Of a DNA stretch of 8,250 nucleotides, positions 1 through 6,684 are shown one piece after another (within the stretch, counting starts at the first letter, position 1; every line of letters starts with the position of its first letter). Below the pieces are notes generated by a model. That model saw nothing but the letters and a program-made list of their open reading frames with translations, was not told the origin of the DNA and did not search any database. Both the position numbers and the translations under genes were made by a program. Location of the stretch: the NCBI GenBank assembly GCA_018679695.1, contig JAHHKH010000419.1:1-8250 (forward strand). Direction: 5' to 3'. The stretch comes from Maribacter sp. Lineage in GTDB: Bacteria; Bacteroidota; Bacteroidia; Flavobacteriales; Flavobacteriaceae.

Positions 1-117
1 ACCCTGAAACCCGTGGGTAATGAAATTCGCTTCCCCACAGAAAAGCTTTCATCAGGAATTTATCTGGCGAAAATAATGAGCAGGAAAACCGCAGAATTAA
101 AACTGGTTAAAAGATAG
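1..117 (+). CDS. C-terminal end of a secreted protein with a T9SS sorting domain (partial)
   Basis: The window opens inside a + strand reading frame that runs in frame from base 1 to a TAG stop at 115-117, giving 38 residues. The end has the pattern of a type A T9SS C-terminal sorting domain: a LSSGIYLAKI strand (residues 17-26), a short turn, then a basic end reading AELKLVKR. In Bacteroidetes this domain directs a protein through the type IX system to the cell surface or medium and is normally cleaved off. The catalytic or binding part lies to the left of the window, so the cargo cannot be named. The match is to a family pattern I know, not to a search result. The gene is convergent with the S41 peptidase gene, with 90 bp between the stops. 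Confidence 0.8.
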   Translation, partial: TLKPVGNEIRFPTEKLSSGIYLAKIMSRKTAELKLVKR

Positions 118-207
118 GTCTAAATCAGGCAACGGAGCAAACCCTCTGGATTTCCAAATTTTTCTTTAGTTAAGGTTATTCAAGATTGAACTGTACGATT
201 TACTGAT

Positions 208-1626
208 TTATTTTTTCTGCTCAATAGTTAATATGGCTGTTTTTTTATCGCTCAAATCAAGACGAAAGAATAATTCCGCGTCCTTTGCCAACTCTATTTT
301 TAGGTTATCACTTCCCCGTTCTTTTATCAAAGAAGTCTCCGTTCCGATGGTCACCTTTTCTTGATTTGGCTTTGCACCAAAATCAAACTCCCAATTCATT
401 GGAGCTATTTTAAACTCGTATTTTCCTTTTTTTAAGTCAGTTATCGTTTCATAAACTCCTTTGCCTTTATAACCAAGCCGGGGAGAAGCTTCCCATTTTT
501 TCCCCCAATCATTCATGTTCCCAAACAAATAAATAGCTTTGCCTCCAAGCGGTTCTTCCTCCATTTTATCCAATTCATTTTGAAGTGCAGTGATAGCTTC
601 ACTCAGCTCTTCTCCATTTATTAATGACGTAGCCAGCTCCAGGGCGGCACTCTGGTCTATAGCAATATCGGGTTCTACGCCTTTGCCTTCAATCCTTCCA
701 ATCCGAGTCGAGCAATATTCTGCAATTGGCAATGACAATTGAAAATCGTGTGGTAAATCAAACATCTTCTGCGACAGCATTTCGCCTGCTGTGGTTTCAC
801 CGATAATTGTGACGTTATCTAAGTGTGCCATTGCATCAACAGTAAACTCTGCTGCGCTGGCCGTTTTCTTACTCGTGAGTACATATACGGGACCGTCAAA
901 ATAAGGCAACATTGGTTTAAACCTAACTCGGGTAAGGGGTTGTTCCTGTACATCTTGCCAAAATGTTTTTATTGACCAACCCTCCCAGGGTGATAGAGCT
1001 CGAACATCCTCAATATTCGGCACCTCGGTATTGTTTTTCCACCAATTACGCGACACAAACATTCCTACGTCAATAGGTTCTGTCATAAGGTGACCAATAA
1101 GAGGAATGCCTGCAAAAGTTCCTCCTGTATTATTTCTAATATCTATAACAAGTGTTTCGGCCTTATTTTCTTCAATTTCACGATAAGCTCCAAATACGCG
1201 TTCTTTAGTGTCCACACCTGTCATTGTTGTTACGGCAAGAATAGCTGTTTTACTTTCCCATTTTAAGGAAACACTTTGGTCACCCACTCGTAAGGAATCA
1301 ATAAATTCCGCCATTTCTTCTGCAGGCTTTTCTGTTTTTGCAAGCCTCACATGCGAAAAAGGGCCATCTGACCATAGCTGATTAAACCCCGCAATAAAAG
1401 CTTCCCCGGATTCCACTGTTTTTGCAAGTTTTTGAATCTCTTTTTCTAATTTTAAATAGTCAGTTTCACCCAACATCTTAGGGTTGTAATGATAATTTGT
1501 CATTAGTTGGGATATACTGTCAGCAACCGTTAGCAGTTCTTTATTGAGTGGGGTGTTCTTGGTTTCTTTTGATTGATTACAGGAAGCTAAAACAAGTGCA
1601 ATAAATAATGCTATTAAATTTCTCAT
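208..1626 (-). CDS. S41 family peptidase lipoprotein with C-terminal CBM48/AMPK-like domain
   Basis: A predicted lipoprotein of 472 residues. Residues 1-16 form a short signal peptide ending in the lipobox LASC, with Cys16 as the lipidation site. Residues 25-120 are a helical N-terminal part containing Ser91-His92 in FSHVRL. The S41 core follows: an IDIRNNTGG strand-turn (161-169), LTSKKTASAAE (250-260) with Ser257 as likely nucleophile, IGETTAGE (275-282), and GKGVEPD (314-320). The Lys of the classical C-terminal-processing Ser/Lys dyad is missing (Glu282 is at that place). This fits the IRBP/tricorn-like S41 branch, where a Ser-His pair and a Glu complete the site. Residues about 364-472, starting IYLFGNMNDWG, look like a CBM48/AMPK-glycogen-binding or pullulanase-type beta-sandwich. 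It is probably an envelope peptidase; the substrate is unknown. The ATG at 1624-1626 is chosen because the signal peptide starts there. The upstream membrane-protein gene ends 15 bp away, so co-transcription is likely. Confidence 0.85.
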   Translation of the reverse strand: MRNLIALFIALVLASCNQSKETKNTPLNKELLTVADSISQLMTNYHYNPKMLGETDYLKLEKEIQKLAKTVESGEAFIAGFNQLWSDGPFSHVRLAKTEKPAEEMAEFIDSLRVGDQSVSLKWESKTAILAVTTMTGVDTKERVFGAYREIEENKAETLVIDIRNNTGGTFAGIPLIGHLMTEPIDVGMFVSRNWWKNNTEVPNIEDVRALSPWEGWSIKTFWQDVQEQPLTRVRFKPMLPYFDGPVYVLTSKKTASAAEFTVDAMAHLDNVTIIGETTAGEMLSQKMFDLPHDFQLSLPIAEYCSTRIGRIEGKGVEPDIAIDQSAALELATSLINGEELSEAITALQNELDKMEEEPLGGKAIYLFGNMNDWGKKWEASPRLGYKGKGVYETITDLKKGKYEFKIAPMNWEFDFGAKPNQEKVTIGTETSLIKERGSDNLKIELAKDAELFFRLDLSDKKTAILTIEQKK

Positions 1627-1641
1627 GTCTGTAGTTATTTA

Positions 1642-2529
1642 CTAGAATTCCACTCCAGGTGCTAAAACTAATTGAAAAAAAAGCAAAATGAAAACTAGGA
1701 TTAGAATAGGGCTCCAATATATTTTCTCATTTATCTTCTTTGATTTATGTGCGATAGGTTTGCTTAATGGAGCTGCAGACCAGACCCAGGGAATTGAAAA
1801 AACGAGAACAATAAATGGAGTAATAGCCTGACTCATCGGAGGAATCCTGAAAGGAACAACAAGTATACTGCCCATAATTCCGGCTCCTACGGCTATAAAC
1901 CGAATATATTTAAATTTTACTTTAGGATTGTTCAAATCGACATCGCTGTAAACAAATTCCAAGAATCGCCTGCTAAACCAAATACTAATCAAGGCAATAG
2001 CGGTAATACTTGTTATTGCTAAAACTATAAGAAAGGGTTGACTTAAATTTAAATATCCCACAAGTGCTTCACCAACATCGGTATTTGGATCTAGGTATGC
2101 AACCATCACTTGAGGAATTGATTGTATAAGTCCATGAAAAGCTAACCACAAGACAAATAGTTTCCAAATACTTTTGGCGTATGGAATGAATCGGAAAAGC
2201 AATAAACAGATCAATCCAATTGAGAAAATTGCCGCGGCCCCAGAACCTTGCATCAATAAAGTCATTGGATGTTCTCCTTCCCAAAAATGATTGTTATGAT
2301 ACAGAAATGCTTTTAAGCCAAGAACCTTTTTACCGAGAACAAGAAATAATTCTTGCAGAAAGAATATTATATTGAATGCCAGAGCATATAACACCGCAGA
2401 ATTAATCAGGGTTTTATAATTGACTATATGCTTAGGGGCTGAAGTCCCTCTGTACTTAACCCAATTGCGCCAACCCCATATTATTGGCCCAACTAATAGG
2501 ATCATAATAAAAAATTTAACTAAAACCAT
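1642..2529 (-). CDS. Polytopic inner-membrane protein of unknown family
   Basis: A hydrophobic protein of 295 residues with about eight membrane segments by eye: 4-20, 41-66, 95-114, 122-140, 164-185, 208-227, 235-252 and 272-290. I do not recognise the family with confidence. The part most likely to be functional lies between segments 2 and 4. It holds Gln59-Glu60 at the end of segment 2, then a polar stretch with His78, Asn79, Asn80, His81, Trp83, Glu84, Glu86, His87 and Pro88, and a second polar set in segment 4, FHGLIQSIPQ (131-140). Clustered His and Glu residues beside a membrane could bind a metal, but no HExxH motif is present, so calling it a metalloprotease is not justified. It is the first gene of a likely two-gene operon with the S41 lipoprotein downstream. 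No clear promoter box is visible upstream; CATTTTTG just 5' of the gene differs from TAnnTTTG at one base. Confidence 0.75.
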   Translation of the reverse strand: MVLVKFFIMILLVGPIIWGWRNWVKYRGTSAPKHIVNYKTLINSAVLYALAFNIIFFLQELFLVLGKKVLGLKAFLYHNNHFWEGEHPMTLLMQGSGAAAIFSIGLICLLLFRFIPYAKSIWKLFVLWLAFHGLIQSIPQVMVAYLDPNTDVGEALVGYLNLSQPFLIVLAITSITAIALISIWFSRRFLEFVYSDVDLNNPKVKFKYIRFIAVGAGIMGSILVVPFRIPPMSQAITPFIVLVFSIPWVWSAAPLSKPIAHKSKKINEKIYWSPILILVFILLFFQLVLAPGVEF

Positions 2530-2714
2530 TTATTTAAAGTTTAAATTTTAATAATTGCATACAAAAATGAGGTATAGATGAAACCATATATCTTAAGTAT
2601 TCTTTATAAAACATATATCATGCGTTTGGTGTAAGAATAATTATAAATATGATATTTGATCTTAAGTCAATAACTCATAATTATGACGCCTGAGAAAGAT
2701 TTGTGTTACAGTAG
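2530..2714. other. AT-rich spacer with no recognisable gene
   Basis: This stretch lies between the start of the membrane-protein gene and the first recognisable piece of the EEP remnant. It is AT-rich and full of stops in all frames. I can see no RNA gene, clear terminator or convincing promoter. It may contain the eroded N-terminal part of the EEP gene, which is no longer readable. Confidence 0.5.
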
Positions 2715-2950
2715 TCTTATTCTTTTCGCAATAATGGCCCCAGACAAAGTATAGATGATCAGGGGATATTTTATTTCTTTAGGCTTAAGTTTTCAGAGCC
2801 TGCATATCGTCAAAGGAGAGGTGATTTCAAATACTTTTTGACATAAAAGAATTCTCTGAACGTTACAAAAATAATCCCCTCAGGACTTACATAGGCAGAA
2901 AGTGCTTAGGACGTTATAGCGATCATTTCCCGGTCTATGTACAACTATAG
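2715..2950 (+). pseudogene. Remnant of an endonuclease/exonuclease/phosphatase (EEP) family gene, C-terminal part
   Basis: The clearest piece is the frame ending at TAG 2948-2950. It encodes NPLRTYIGRKCLG directly followed by RYSDHFPVYVQL, which is the typical C-terminus of Bacteroidetes EEP-superfamily proteins; the SDHFPV motif contains the catalytic Asp-His pair of the fold. The same frame further left reads VFRACISSKE (2789-2818) but is broken by TAA at 2786-2788 and TGA at 2822-2824. An upstream piece in a different frame, SYSFRNN (2715-2735) followed by SIDDQ (2748-2762), resembles the GxYxFRNxW...DQ segment that precedes it in the family. At least one frameshift and two stops therefore separate collinear parts. 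The N-terminal catalytic motifs are not found. The ancestral enzyme would have been a nuclease or phosphatase, possibly secreted; it cannot be active now. Assignment rests on remembered family motifs. Confidence 0.65.
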
Positions 2951-2964
2951 TTTACTCCATAAAA

Positions 2965-3447
2965 TCAATCATGTGTATCAGGGTATTTTATTTGACTAAA
3001 ATTTAAAATTTCTTCGTTTTTAAACCTGAGAAATACATTGACCAAGTTTAATAAATTCCGGGTATTTGGCTTCAATTTTCTTGAAGAACTAATGTATTCA
3101 AGTGAAGACTCATTTACAAGGTCAGCGTTATTAAATTTTTTTGTCAATTTTGGTATACGTAAAATATGAGATAATACAGCTAAGGATATATTATGTCTAT
3201 ATGCTCCAAATTTCCATAAATTCATAGGATTCAAGAGCTTCATTATATCCAAACGATTAAGTTCAAATAGAAGGATTAGTTCATAGTTGAATACAAAATG
3301 CATATGAATCTTTTTCATAAGTTGACAGAAATGTAAAATGACTATACAAGAAATTATAGATACTTTTAAAACCGAATTCGGCCCTGGTTTAAAATAATTT
3401 TTAAAAAATCCCTGAATTTCGTGCCCATTGCTTGGTGCTTGGCACAA
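2965..3447 (-). pseudogene. Decayed PolB-related 3'-5' exonuclease (DNA_pol_B_exo2-like), N-terminally truncated
   Basis: An open frame of 160 codons that looks like the eroded C-terminal two-thirds of the predicted 3'-5' exonuclease family related to the PolB exonuclease domain. Matching pieces occur in order: EIQGFF (10-15), FELNRLDIMK (61-70), MNLWKFGAYRHNISL (75-89) where the family has a LWKFGDY core, LSHILRIP (92-99), and VNVFLRFKNEEIL (136-148). The catalytic elements are gone: the first DxE motif is absent, the NxxxFD segment is unrecognisable, the DDIDGS loop has become LTKKFNNADL (101-110), and the YCxxD motif has become SSSRKLKPN (120-128). Nothing readable remains upstream, where the promoter and start of the DUF4258 gene now lie. 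The frame's ATG at 3447 is unlikely to be a true start. It is tail to tail with the EEP remnant, 14 bp apart. Alternatively it could be an unrelated small AT-rich gene, but the collinear matches argue for decay. Confidence 0.55.
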
Positions 3448-3457
3448 GGTATATTCT

Positions 3458-3465
3458 TATTTTTG
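3458..3465 (+). promoter_or_regulatory. Candidate Bacteroidetes -7 box for the DUF4258 gene
   Basis: TATTTTTG matches the TAnnTTTG -7 consensus of the Bacteroidetes primary sigma factor. A TTG at 3439-3441, 16 bp upstream, could serve as the -33 element. It would give a leader of roughly 40 bases before the ATG at 3514. The match is short in AT-rich DNA, so chance is a real alternative. Confidence 0.4.
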
Positions 3466-3513
3466 CGTCGCTTTAAAGCAATTCTTTTAAACGATTAACT
3501 TATTCATTAAACC

Positions 3514-3894
3514 ATGGCCTTTCTAAAACGTTTGGGTTTCTACCTTTTTGGGCTTGCCATAGGTCTCATTTTTTTAGCTGTTTTCTTTAGGAATAAATCG
3601 GAGGAATTGGGGGTTGAGTTCTGCTATTTCCCGAACTGCAGAACCTTAAAGGATATTCGTGCCAAGCCTCTCGACTATTCAAATGAAGTGAACGAATTGC
3701 TTCTTGCAAAACAATTGGATAGCACAAATATTGCCTTTTTCCTGCGCGAGGGAAAAGTGGATTTTAAAGGCAGTGACACCAAGTCAACCCCCTGTAAATC
3801 GTATATCATTGAAGCCGAGATCAATGATAAACCCGCTGTCATGACCGTTAAGAATTGTCCGGATAAAGCGGTAATTGAACACGTAAGACTATAA
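3514..3894 (+). CDS. DUF4258 domain-containing membrane-anchored protein
   Basis: A protein of 126 residues. Residues 7-25 form one hydrophobic segment that acts as an uncleaved anchor or signal. The rest is a small soluble domain ending in GKVDFKGSDTK (80-90), PCKSYIIEAEI (93-103) and TVKNCPD (111-117), which is the pattern I associate with DUF4258 in Bacteroidetes. Four cysteines (37, 42, 94 and 115) lie in the part predicted outside the cytoplasm and could form disulfides. Function is unknown. The start ATG lies directly before the basic residues that precede the membrane segment. The gene is convergent with proline dehydrogenase, with only 10 bp between the stops and no obvious hairpin in the gap. 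The DNA directly upstream is the decayed exonuclease, so the present promoter may have arisen within or beside that remnant. Confidence 0.75.
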   Translation: MAFLKRLGFYLFGLAIGLIFLAVFFRNKSEELGVEFCYFPNCRTLKDIRAKPLDYSNEVNELLLAKQLDSTNIAFFLREGKVDFKGSDTKSTPCKSYIIEAEINDKPAVMTVKNCPDKAVIEHVRL

Positions 3895-3904
3895 ATAAGT
3901 TTTA

Positions 3905-5071
3905 TCAAATCTTTCTACGCTTGCGTTCTTTTTTCAGTAAGGCAAGCTCCCTACTTGTCTGCCCGGCAACCGAAGTATTTTCCTCGGCCCTTCGAATTAA
4001 GTATGGCATAACATCACGAACCGGCCCAAAAGGTAGATATTTGGCAACGTTGTAGCCTTGGGCGGCCAAATTAAAGGAGATATGGTCACTCATGCCTAAT
4101 AATTGTCCAAACCAAACTCTTTTATCGTTTTTGGCTATCCCTTTTTCAGCGAGAAGCTCCATGAGGTAATAACTACTCTCCTCGTTATGGGTACCTGCAA
4201 AAAGTGAAATGGTATCGAGGTTGTCTAAAATATATTTAACACATGCATTAAAGTTTTCATCGGTAGTCTTTTTGTCCTTGCAAATGGGTGATTTATAGCC
4301 TTTTTCTTCGGCGCGCTCGTTCTCTTTTTCCATATAGGCACCACGCACAACTTTTATTCCTATTTTAAAGCCTTCGGCTTTGGCCCTGGCATGCAATTTT
4401 TTAAGATAGTCTAGCCTATCCCAACGATACAATTGCAGCGTATTGAAAACAATGGTCTCCTCCTTGTTATATTTGCGCATCATGTCCTCTACCAATTGGT
4501 CCGCCGCATCCTGCATCCAACTTTCCTCTGCATCGATCAATAACGAAACTCCCAAATCATGGGCTTTTTTGCTAGTAGTGTCAAAGCGTTTAACCACCCT
4601 GCCCCACTCTGCCTGTTCTTTGGCCGAAACTGTTTTGCCTTCGCCAATTTTTTGGAATAATGCAATTCGTCCGTAGCCGGTAGGTTTAAAAACGGCAAAA
4701 GGCATGGCTTCTTTTTGCTTCACGAAGTCCATGATCTCCAAAGTCTTTGCCAAACAGTGGTCAAAGGGATCTTCATCTTCCTTACCTTCCACTGAATAAT
4801 CAAGAACAGAACAGACTCCCTTGTCCCACATTTTATCTACAACCGGCATACAGTCGGCTTCATTTACCCCACCACAGAAATGGTCGAATACCGTTGCACG
4901 AATTAATCCGTCAACAGGAAGATGGGCCTTTAATGCAAAGTTGGTCATCGCGGTCCCAATTCTCACAAGGGGCTCATTGGCAATCATTTTGAACAAAAAA
5001 TAAGCACGCTCCAATTCGGAATCCGATTTTAAGGCAAATGCCGTTGAAGTATTCTCAAAAATTCGCTTCAT
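3905..5071 (-). CDS. Proline dehydrogenase (FAD-dependent, stand-alone)
   Basis: A protein of 388 residues that oxidises L-proline to pyrroline-5-carboxylate, passing electrons via FAD to the respiratory quinone pool. This is the first step of proline catabolism. The family's beta/alpha-barrel motifs are present in order: DYSVEG (91-96), FKPTG (128-132), DAEESWMQ (180-187), NTLQLYRWDR (210-219), KVVRGAYMEKE (240-250), GTHNE (293-297), QLLGMSD (323-329), and the substrate-binding end YLPFGPVRDVMPYLIRR with Arg360-Arg361 then AEEN. The double Arg corresponds to the proline-carboxylate-binding pair of PutA. There is no fused aldehyde dehydrogenase domain or N-terminal DNA-binding domain, so this is the short monofunctional type usual in Bacteroidetes; the partner P5C dehydrogenase is not in the window. 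The C-terminus is strongly basic (KKERKRRKI). The gene is divergent from aroB and convergent with the DUF4258 gene, so it is probably transcribed alone. Confidence 0.95.
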   Translation of the reverse strand: MKRIFENTSTAFALKSDSELERAYFLFKMIANEPLVRIGTAMTNFALKAHLPVDGLIRATVFDHFCGGVNEADCMPVVDKMWDKGVCSVLDYSVEGKEDEDPFDHCLAKTLEIMDFVKQKEAMPFAVFKPTGYGRIALFQKIGEGKTVSAKEQAEWGRVVKRFDTTSKKAHDLGVSLLIDAEESWMQDAADQLVEDMMRKYNKEETIVFNTLQLYRWDRLDYLKKLHARAKAEGFKIGIKVVRGAYMEKENERAEEKGYKSPICKDKKTTDENFNACVKYILDNLDTISLFAGTHNEESSYYLMELLAEKGIAKNDKRVWFGQLLGMSDHISFNLAAQGYNVAKYLPFGPVRDVMPYLIRRAEENTSVAGQTSRELALLKKERKRRKI

Positions 5072-5093
5072 TTTTAACTATTGTTTAATGAAT

Positions 5094-5101
5094 CAAATAT
5101 A
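5094..5101 (-). promoter_or_regulatory. Candidate -7 box for proline dehydrogenase
   Basis: Read on the - strand this is TATATTTG, a full match to TAnnTTTG, 22 bases before the ATG whose first base is 5071. A TTTG-like -33 element is not evident at the expected distance, so the site could be weak or depend on an activator. No equally good box is seen for aroB on the other strand of this 95-bp divergent spacer. Confidence 0.35.
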
Positions 5102-5166
5102 ATCACAGATTTTATATTCCTTTCATTAAAAATAACGTTTATTTTGTCTTTTAGAATCATTGGAAA

Positions 5167-6228
5167 ATGGAATCAATTACAAGCTCCAGCTACGCTGTAC
5201 ATTTTAATGAAAAGGCATTTAAGGCACTCAACGAAAAACTGTCCTCAAGTTCTTATTCCAAAATATTCGTATTGGTTGATGAGAACACCAAAATACACTG
5301 TTTGCCAGTCTTCAAAAAGCAATTAGCGAATTCCATTGCCTTTGAATTGATTGAAATACAATCTGGTGAGGAACACAAAAACATTGACACCTGCAATGTC
5401 GCATGGCAAGCGCTCTCAGACATGGACGCTGATCGTAAAAGTCTGCTGATCAATCTTGGGGGCGGCGTTGTTACCGATTTGGGTGGTTTTGTTGCATCAA
5501 CCTACAAAAGGGGAATAGAGTTCATTAATATACCCACTACCCTTTTGTCTATGGTCGACGCTTCGGTTGGTGGTAAAACCGGGGTTGACCTTGGAGCCTT
5601 GAAGAATCAGATCGGAGTAATCAATCAACCTGAAATGGTGTTGGTTTCCACAGGATTTTTACAGACTTTGGAAGAGCGGCAAATGAATAGTGGTTTTGCC
5701 GAAATGCTGAAACATGGCCTCATACAAAGCAAAACCTACTGGGAAGAGCTTAAGGCATTGACCAAGCTCGAAAATATTGACCATCACATCTACAAATCGG
5801 TGAGCATCAAGAATCGGGTGGTTATCGAAGATCCCACAGAACAACACTTGCGTAAAATCTTGAATTACGGACATACTTTAGGCCATGCCGTTGAATCCTA
5901 TTTTCTGGAAAACCCTGATAAGGAGACCCTCTTACATGGTGAAGCTATTGCGGTGGGTATGATCTTGGAAGGCTATCTTTCGCACAAGCTTACCAATTTA
6001 TCCCAAAAGGAATTGGCGGCTATCAAGTCGACCTTTTTAAACCATTACCAGAAAGTCGATTTCAGTGCCAAAGACATATCAGATATTCTTTCCTTGCTAA
6101 AGTTCGACAAGAAAAATTCCCATGGTAATATCAACTTCGTTCTTTTAGAAGCCATTGGACATCCGGTCATTGACATAAAGGTACCCCATGAATTGTTCAG
6201 CGAGGCGTTTGCATACTACAAAGAATAA
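5167..6228 (+). CDS. aroB: 3-dehydroquinate synthase
   Basis: A cytoplasmic enzyme of 353 residues for the second step of the shikimate pathway. It converts DAHP to 3-dehydroquinate with NAD and a divalent metal. The N-terminal Rossmann part carries LGGGVVTDLGGFVAS (97-111), followed by the signature FINIPTTLLSMVDASVGGKT (119-138) and KNQIG (146-150). Metal ligands can be assigned as Glu179 in GFAEMLKHG, His236 in NYGHTLGH, and His257 in LLHGEA. DKKN (314-317) near the C-terminus is also usual for the family. Length is normal, and the gene appears intact. The ATG at 5167 leaves the expected short N-terminal strand. The gene is divergent from proline dehydrogenase and separated by 121 bp from the small acidic gene downstream, so an operon with that gene is possible but not shown. 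No shikimate partner gene is nearby. Confidence 0.97.
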   Translation: MESITSSSYAVHFNEKAFKALNEKLSSSSYSKIFVLVDENTKIHCLPVFKKQLANSIAFELIEIQSGEEHKNIDTCNVAWQALSDMDADRKSLLINLGGGVVTDLGGFVASTYKRGIEFINIPTTLLSMVDASVGGKTGVDLGALKNQIGVINQPEMVLVSTGFLQTLEERQMNSGFAEMLKHGLIQSKTYWEELKALTKLENIDHHIYKSVSIKNRVVIEDPTEQHLRKILNYGHTLGHAVESYFLENPDKETLLHGEAIAVGMILEGYLSHKLTNLSQKELAAIKSTFLNHYQKVDFSAKDISDILSLLKFDKKNSHGNINFVLLEAIGHPVIDIKVPHELFSEAFAYYKE

Positions 6229-6311
6229 CAGCTTCGTATACTAAAAACAGCGATATACAACTCTTTGCGATGTTCAAAGGAAAAAATATATAGATTAGGT
6301 TATCGAAATAA

Positions 6312-6328
6312 TTATCCTGTTCGGATAA
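6312..6328. repeat. Short perfect inverted repeat in the leader of the 107-residue protein gene
   Basis: TTATCC (6312-6317) and GGATAA (6323-6328) are perfect complements around a 5-base centre, TGTTC. The repeat ends 21 bases before the ATG at 6350. There is no T-run after it, so it is not an intrinsic terminator for aroB. It could be an operator half-site pair or a small RNA hairpin in the leader. A 6-bp repeat can also occur by chance. Confidence 0.35.
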
Positions 6329-6349
6329 ACATAGAAAAACCAAACTACT

Positions 6350-6673
6350 ATGATTCGCAAATTAATCGATCACAAAAAACTTGACCGCAACCTAGCCGCC
6401 AAACTTTATGAGACTTATGCCGACGGTTATGGCGATGATGATATCATCACTTTTAAAAATGTAAGGGGTGAAATCATCGAAACCGTTGAACTTAAAACCA
6501 ACGATACGATCTATTTGGTAAAGATCAGCACAAGTCTCGCAAACTTTATTTCGAACTTCGAGGAAAACATAGGGAAAGAATCAGACTCCCAAGTTGAAGA
6601 CATCCTCGAGGAAGATGTGCCTTCGGCTACTTTGGAACTACAGTCCGAGGAGGAGTTCAATGATGAGTTTTAA
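6350..6673 (+). CDS. Small acidic conserved hypothetical protein
   Basis: A protein of 107 residues with no signal peptide or membrane segment, so probably cytoplasmic. The N-terminal half (1-70) is mixed alpha/beta and contains KLDRNLAAKLYETYADGYGD (10-29) and an alternating strand pattern ITFKNVRGEIIETVEL (33-48) followed by TIYLVKIS (53-60). From about residue 71 the chain is very acidic, rich in Glu and Asp, with little hydrophobic content and likely disordered. I recall similar short proteins in Flavobacteriaceae but know no function. The coding frame is convincing from amino-acid composition, the clean ATG and the tight fit against the convergent DinB gene (11 bp between stops). A role with aroB is possible from position only. 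Confidence 0.75.
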   Translation: MIRKLIDHKKLDRNLAAKLYETYADGYGDDDIITFKNVRGEIIETVELKTNDTIYLVKISTSLANFISNFEENIGKESDSQVEDILEEDVPSATLELQSEEEFNDEF

Positions 6674-6684
6674 TTAGCGTCTCT

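Noticed and set aside
2069..2284. Open frame of 71 codons on the - strand
   Set aside because: It lies wholly inside the membrane-protein gene in another frame and has no recognisable composition or start signal.
1642..2529. Membrane protein as an M50-type site-2 metalloprotease
   Set aside because: There is no HExxH motif or matching second metal-ligand motif, so His/Glu clustering alone is not enough.
3421..3448. GTGCC...GGCAC and CTTGGTGC/GCACAAG imperfect inverted repeats before the DUF4258 gene
   Set aside because: The arms are short and imperfect and lie at the edge of the decayed exonuclease frame; no transposon end or terminator pattern is supported.
4443..5003. Several + strand open frames of 60-81 codons
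   Set aside because: They are antisense shadows of the proline dehydrogenase gene, which has unambiguous family motifs throughout.
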